Positions 61,501 to 64,000 of a stretch of DNA of 64,000 nucleotides are shown piece after piece. The notes under the pieces were generated by a model, which did no database searches, was not told the origin of the DNA, and saw only the letters and a list, made by a program, of their open reading frames with translations. The stretch's first letter is position 1; the number at the start of each line of letters is the position of its first letter. The stretch is from assembly GCA_022710935.1 (NCBI GenBank), contig JAKLFY010000001.1, forward strand, positions 124,001 to 188,000. Direction: 5' to 3'. Position numbers and translations under genes: made by a program. Source of the DNA: Verrucomicrobiota bacterium. Its GTDB lineage: Bacteria > Verrucomicrobiota > Verrucomicrobiia > Limisphaerales > J093.

Positions 61501-64000
61501 TCGGTGGGCGGTGCGTGTCGCCCCGGTGTTCGCACCGGGGCGCGGATTGAAACGAAGGCACCCACAACCGAACAGCACGACGAGGAAGTCGCCCCGGTGT
61601 TCGCACCGGGGCGCGGATTGAAACAACATAATGCTGCGAGATGGATGCACCTATTCCAGTCGCCCCGGTGTTCGCACCGGGGCGCGGATTGAAACTCCTA
61701 TCGGAGCTGCTTGTTGTGGGGAAAAGCCGGTCGCCCCGGTGTTCGCACCGGGGCGCGGATTGAAACGACGCCGAGGGCCTGCTGGCCCGCAGAGCGGCAC
61801 GGTCGCCCCGGTGTTCGCACCGGGGCGCGGATTGAAACTGAACGACATTCGGGATGCTCGCGACATCAACGCGTCGCCCCGGTGTTCGCACCGGGGCGCG
61901 GATTGAAACGGGATGCTCGGGTTTGCTTCATTGAGTGCTTTGAGGTCGCCCCGGTGTTCGCACCGGGGCGCGGATTGAAACTGATGCGACTGCGGTCGCT
62001 GTCACGACTAACGCGGGTCGCCCCGGTGTTCGCACCGGGGCGCGGATTGAAACCTTACGACAGCATCGACGTTTGCGGCGGGGGACATGTCGCCCCGGTG
62101 TTCGCACCGGGGCGCGGATTGAAACTGGGACGTGTCGAGCCGGGCCGGCGTCGGGCGGCGGTCGCCCCGGTGTTCGCACCGGGGCGCGGATTGAAACCGC
62201 ATCAAGTGAACTGCACCATGCAAGCCGCTTGGTCGCCCCGGTGTTCGCACCGGGGCGCGGATTGAAACACCTTGCGCCCCTCGCCAAGAATCCTAGCTTT
62301 CGCGTCGCCCCGGTGTTCGCACCGGGGCGCGGATTGAAACAGCGTTAGCGCATCGCGGTCCAAGGTCCAAAGCAGTCGCCCCGGTGTTCGCACCGGGGCG
62401 CGGATTGAAACTCTTGACTACTTGGCGGCAATCGGGCGGGCATGGGGTCGCCCCGGTGTTCGCACCGGGGCGCGGATTGAAACAAACCGCGGCGTGAAAT
62501 GCGCCACTATCGCCGCCCGTCGCCCCGGTGTTCGCACCGGGGCGCGGATTGAAACTATCCGGTTGCTGGTCCGCAACGTCGCCGTCCAGCGGGTCGCCCC
62601 GGTGTTCGCACCGGGGCGCGGATTGAAACTCTGAGGATGAGGGGCCCGAGTACGACGGCGGCAGTCGCCCCGGTGTTCGCACCGGGGCGCGGATTGAAAC
62701 CATGAGGATTTGATTTCCATCGGGGTGGTTCCTTGTCGCCCCGGTGTTCGCACCGGGGCGCGGATTGAAACTATAAGGGCAGCTTGATCCGCGCAATGCG
62801 GATCAGTCGCCCCGGTGTTCGCACCGGGGCGCGGATTGAAACAAGGATTCTTTCGCCAACTTTTCGGCGCGGATTGGTCGCCCCGGTGTTCGCACCGGGG
62901 CGCGGATTGAAACTACGATACATGCAGACGTCAAGCTGTTTTTGCGAGTCGCCCCGGTGTTCGCACCGGGGCGCGGATTGAAACGACCCGAAAGGCGCGC
63001 ACACCATGCAGGCCGCCCGTCGCCCCGGTGTTCGCACCGGGGCGCGGATTGAAACCGAGTCGAATGGAGCGATGAGGGGCGCGCGGCGATGTCGCCCCGG
63101 TGTTCGCACCGGGGCGCGGATTGAAACGTGAGCCAGCCGGCGGTGTTCGTGGACGCTGCAGTCGCCCCGGTGTTCGCACCGGGGCGCGGATTGAAACTTC
63201 GCCGCATGGCAATGCCTACGGAGGATTCATGCGTCGCCCCGGTGTTCGCACCGGGGCGCGGATTGAAACATCCGGGAGCAGGTTCGGGCGTTCGCCCTTT
63301 GCGGTCGCCCCGGTGTTCGCACCGGGGCGCGGATTGAAACGGGCCGAATCGCGCCGATCCTCCAGCGGACCACCAGTCGCCCCGGTGTTCGCACCGGGGC
63401 GCGGATTGAAACTTGCCCGTGCCGTTTGGCGCCAGCACGACCAGGATGTCGCCCCGGTGTTCGCACCGGGGCGCGGATTGAAACATCTCGAAGAACGGAT
63501 GCCGGTCGTCTCGAGGGGTCGCCCCGGTGTTCGCACCGGGGCGCGGATTGAAACCCCATAGCGCCTGGGTCGGCAGCGTTAAGCCCTAGTCGCCCCGGTG
63601 TTCGCACCGGGGCGCGGATTGAAACTCCAGGTTGGTGAGCATCAGTACGCATTCACCGGGTCGCCCCGGTGTTCGCACCGGGGCGCGGATTGAAACGTTC
63701 CCTACGGTTGGGCTGTGGTGAGTACCACAGCCAGTCGCCCCGGTGTTCGCACCGGGGCGCGGATTGAAACATCAAGAGGAGGAAAGAGGCGTGAGCCACG
63801 GATGAGTCGCCCCGGTGTTCGCACCGGGGCGCGGATTGAAACTGGGACGTGTCGAGCCGGGCCGGCGTGGGGCGGCGGTCGCCCCGGTGTTCGCACCGGG
63901 GCGCGGATTGAAACTTTTGGAGGGCGTGAAAGATAGGTTCCCGCGGGAGTCGCCCCGGTGTTCGCACCGGGGCGCGGATTGAAACTACGTCAGCCGTCAG
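58517..64000 (+). CRISPR. Type I-C CRISPR array, 77 repeats seen, continues beyond window
   Basis: The first repeat is 58517-58553 and the last complete one 63949-63985; a cut spacer of 15 bases follows. The repeat is 37 bases long, starts GTCGCCCCGG and ends GATTGAAAC, and I read every copy as identical. Bases 3-12 and 17-26 form a perfect 10-bp stem with a TTCG loop, leaving 11 bases at the 3' side, equal to the known I-C crRNA handle. The 76 complete spacers are 33-37 bases, mostly 34-35. Transcription should run from the leader rightward. Because the last repeats show no decay, the old end of the array is not reached. The seeming long open frames on both strands come from the stop-free repeat and are not genes. 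Confidence 0.98.

Noticed and set aside
61839-61944. Spacers 47 and 48 share the 10-mer GGGATGCTCG
   Set aside because: Ten bases among 76 spacers can be shared by chance, and the rest of the two spacers differs.
58517-64000. Many long open frames on both strands across the array, with recurring peptides such as RPGVRTGARIET and FQSAPRCEHRGD
   Set aside because: They are translations of the stop-free 37-base CRISPR repeat plus spacers, with no start signals or family features.

Overview
The window looks like a chromosome segment of a GC-rich, Gram-negative bacterium of the PVC group, most likely Verrucomicrobiota. The support is indirect. There is an inner-core LPS gene set (kdsB, gmhB, rfaE1). 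There are several very large secreted proteins made of Ig-like, Calx-beta, DUF11 and beta-propeller modules that end in the 'EWTG...GPW...FYRL' or 'DRDGLPDDWE' tails I associate with verrucomicrobial surface proteins. There are also REP-associated transposase remnants and heptamer tandem repeats. No rRNA or other taxonomic marker is present, so the assignment is an inference.

Layout. 1-5.6 kb: the end of a TPR protein, a secreted FG-GAP protein and a UvrD/PcrA-like helicase, followed by a decayed VapC-type PIN fragment. 5.8-10.4 kb: a PIG-L/LmbE deacetylase and a ROK-like kinase, a family 4 type glycosyltransferase and a hotdog thioesterase. 10.4-17.5 kb: a Tat-exported hydroxypyruvate-isomerase-like protein, a ligase-associated exonuclease joined to a DNA ligase that has lost its catalytic lysine, a URO-D family protein, two DUF4252-like paralogues and a methyltransferase. 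17.5-22.7 kb: a RAYT remnant and two secreted proteins that share an undescribed ~190-residue domain in four copies. 22.7-31.3 kb: one long minus-strand series, thiG-rfaE1-gmhB-kdsB-pyrG-hflK-hflC-dynamin-like GTPase. 31.4-42.3 kb: a TPR protein, an orphan methanol:corrinoid methyltransferase (mtaB), a broken M14 peptidase, a PLP enzyme, a surface protein, a Gfo/Idh/MocA oxidoreductase, an amino-sugar-6-phosphate isomerase and a small Cys/Lys-rich secreted protein. 42.5-49.5 kb: a 2328-residue surface protein.

50.0-64.0 kb: a complete type I-C CRISPR-Cas locus in canonical order, cas3-cas5c-cas8c-cas7c-cas4-cas1-cas2, then a leader and an array that runs off the window end. I counted 77 repeats of 37 bases, all identical as read, with 76 complete spacers. 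The repeat folds into a 10-bp stem with a TTCG loop and leaves an 11-base 3' tail. That fits Cas5c acting as the crRNA processing nuclease, Cas7c/Cas8c/Cas5c forming Cascade, Cas3 degrading the target and Cas4-Cas1-Cas2 acquiring spacers.

The most notable points are two spacers 24 units apart that differ by one base, three spacers that are themselves perfect hairpins, an AT-rich heptamer repeat inserted in frame in cas4, a leader inverted repeat that abuts the first repeat, the catalytically dead ligase in a repair cluster, and several families of small palindromic repeats between genes.
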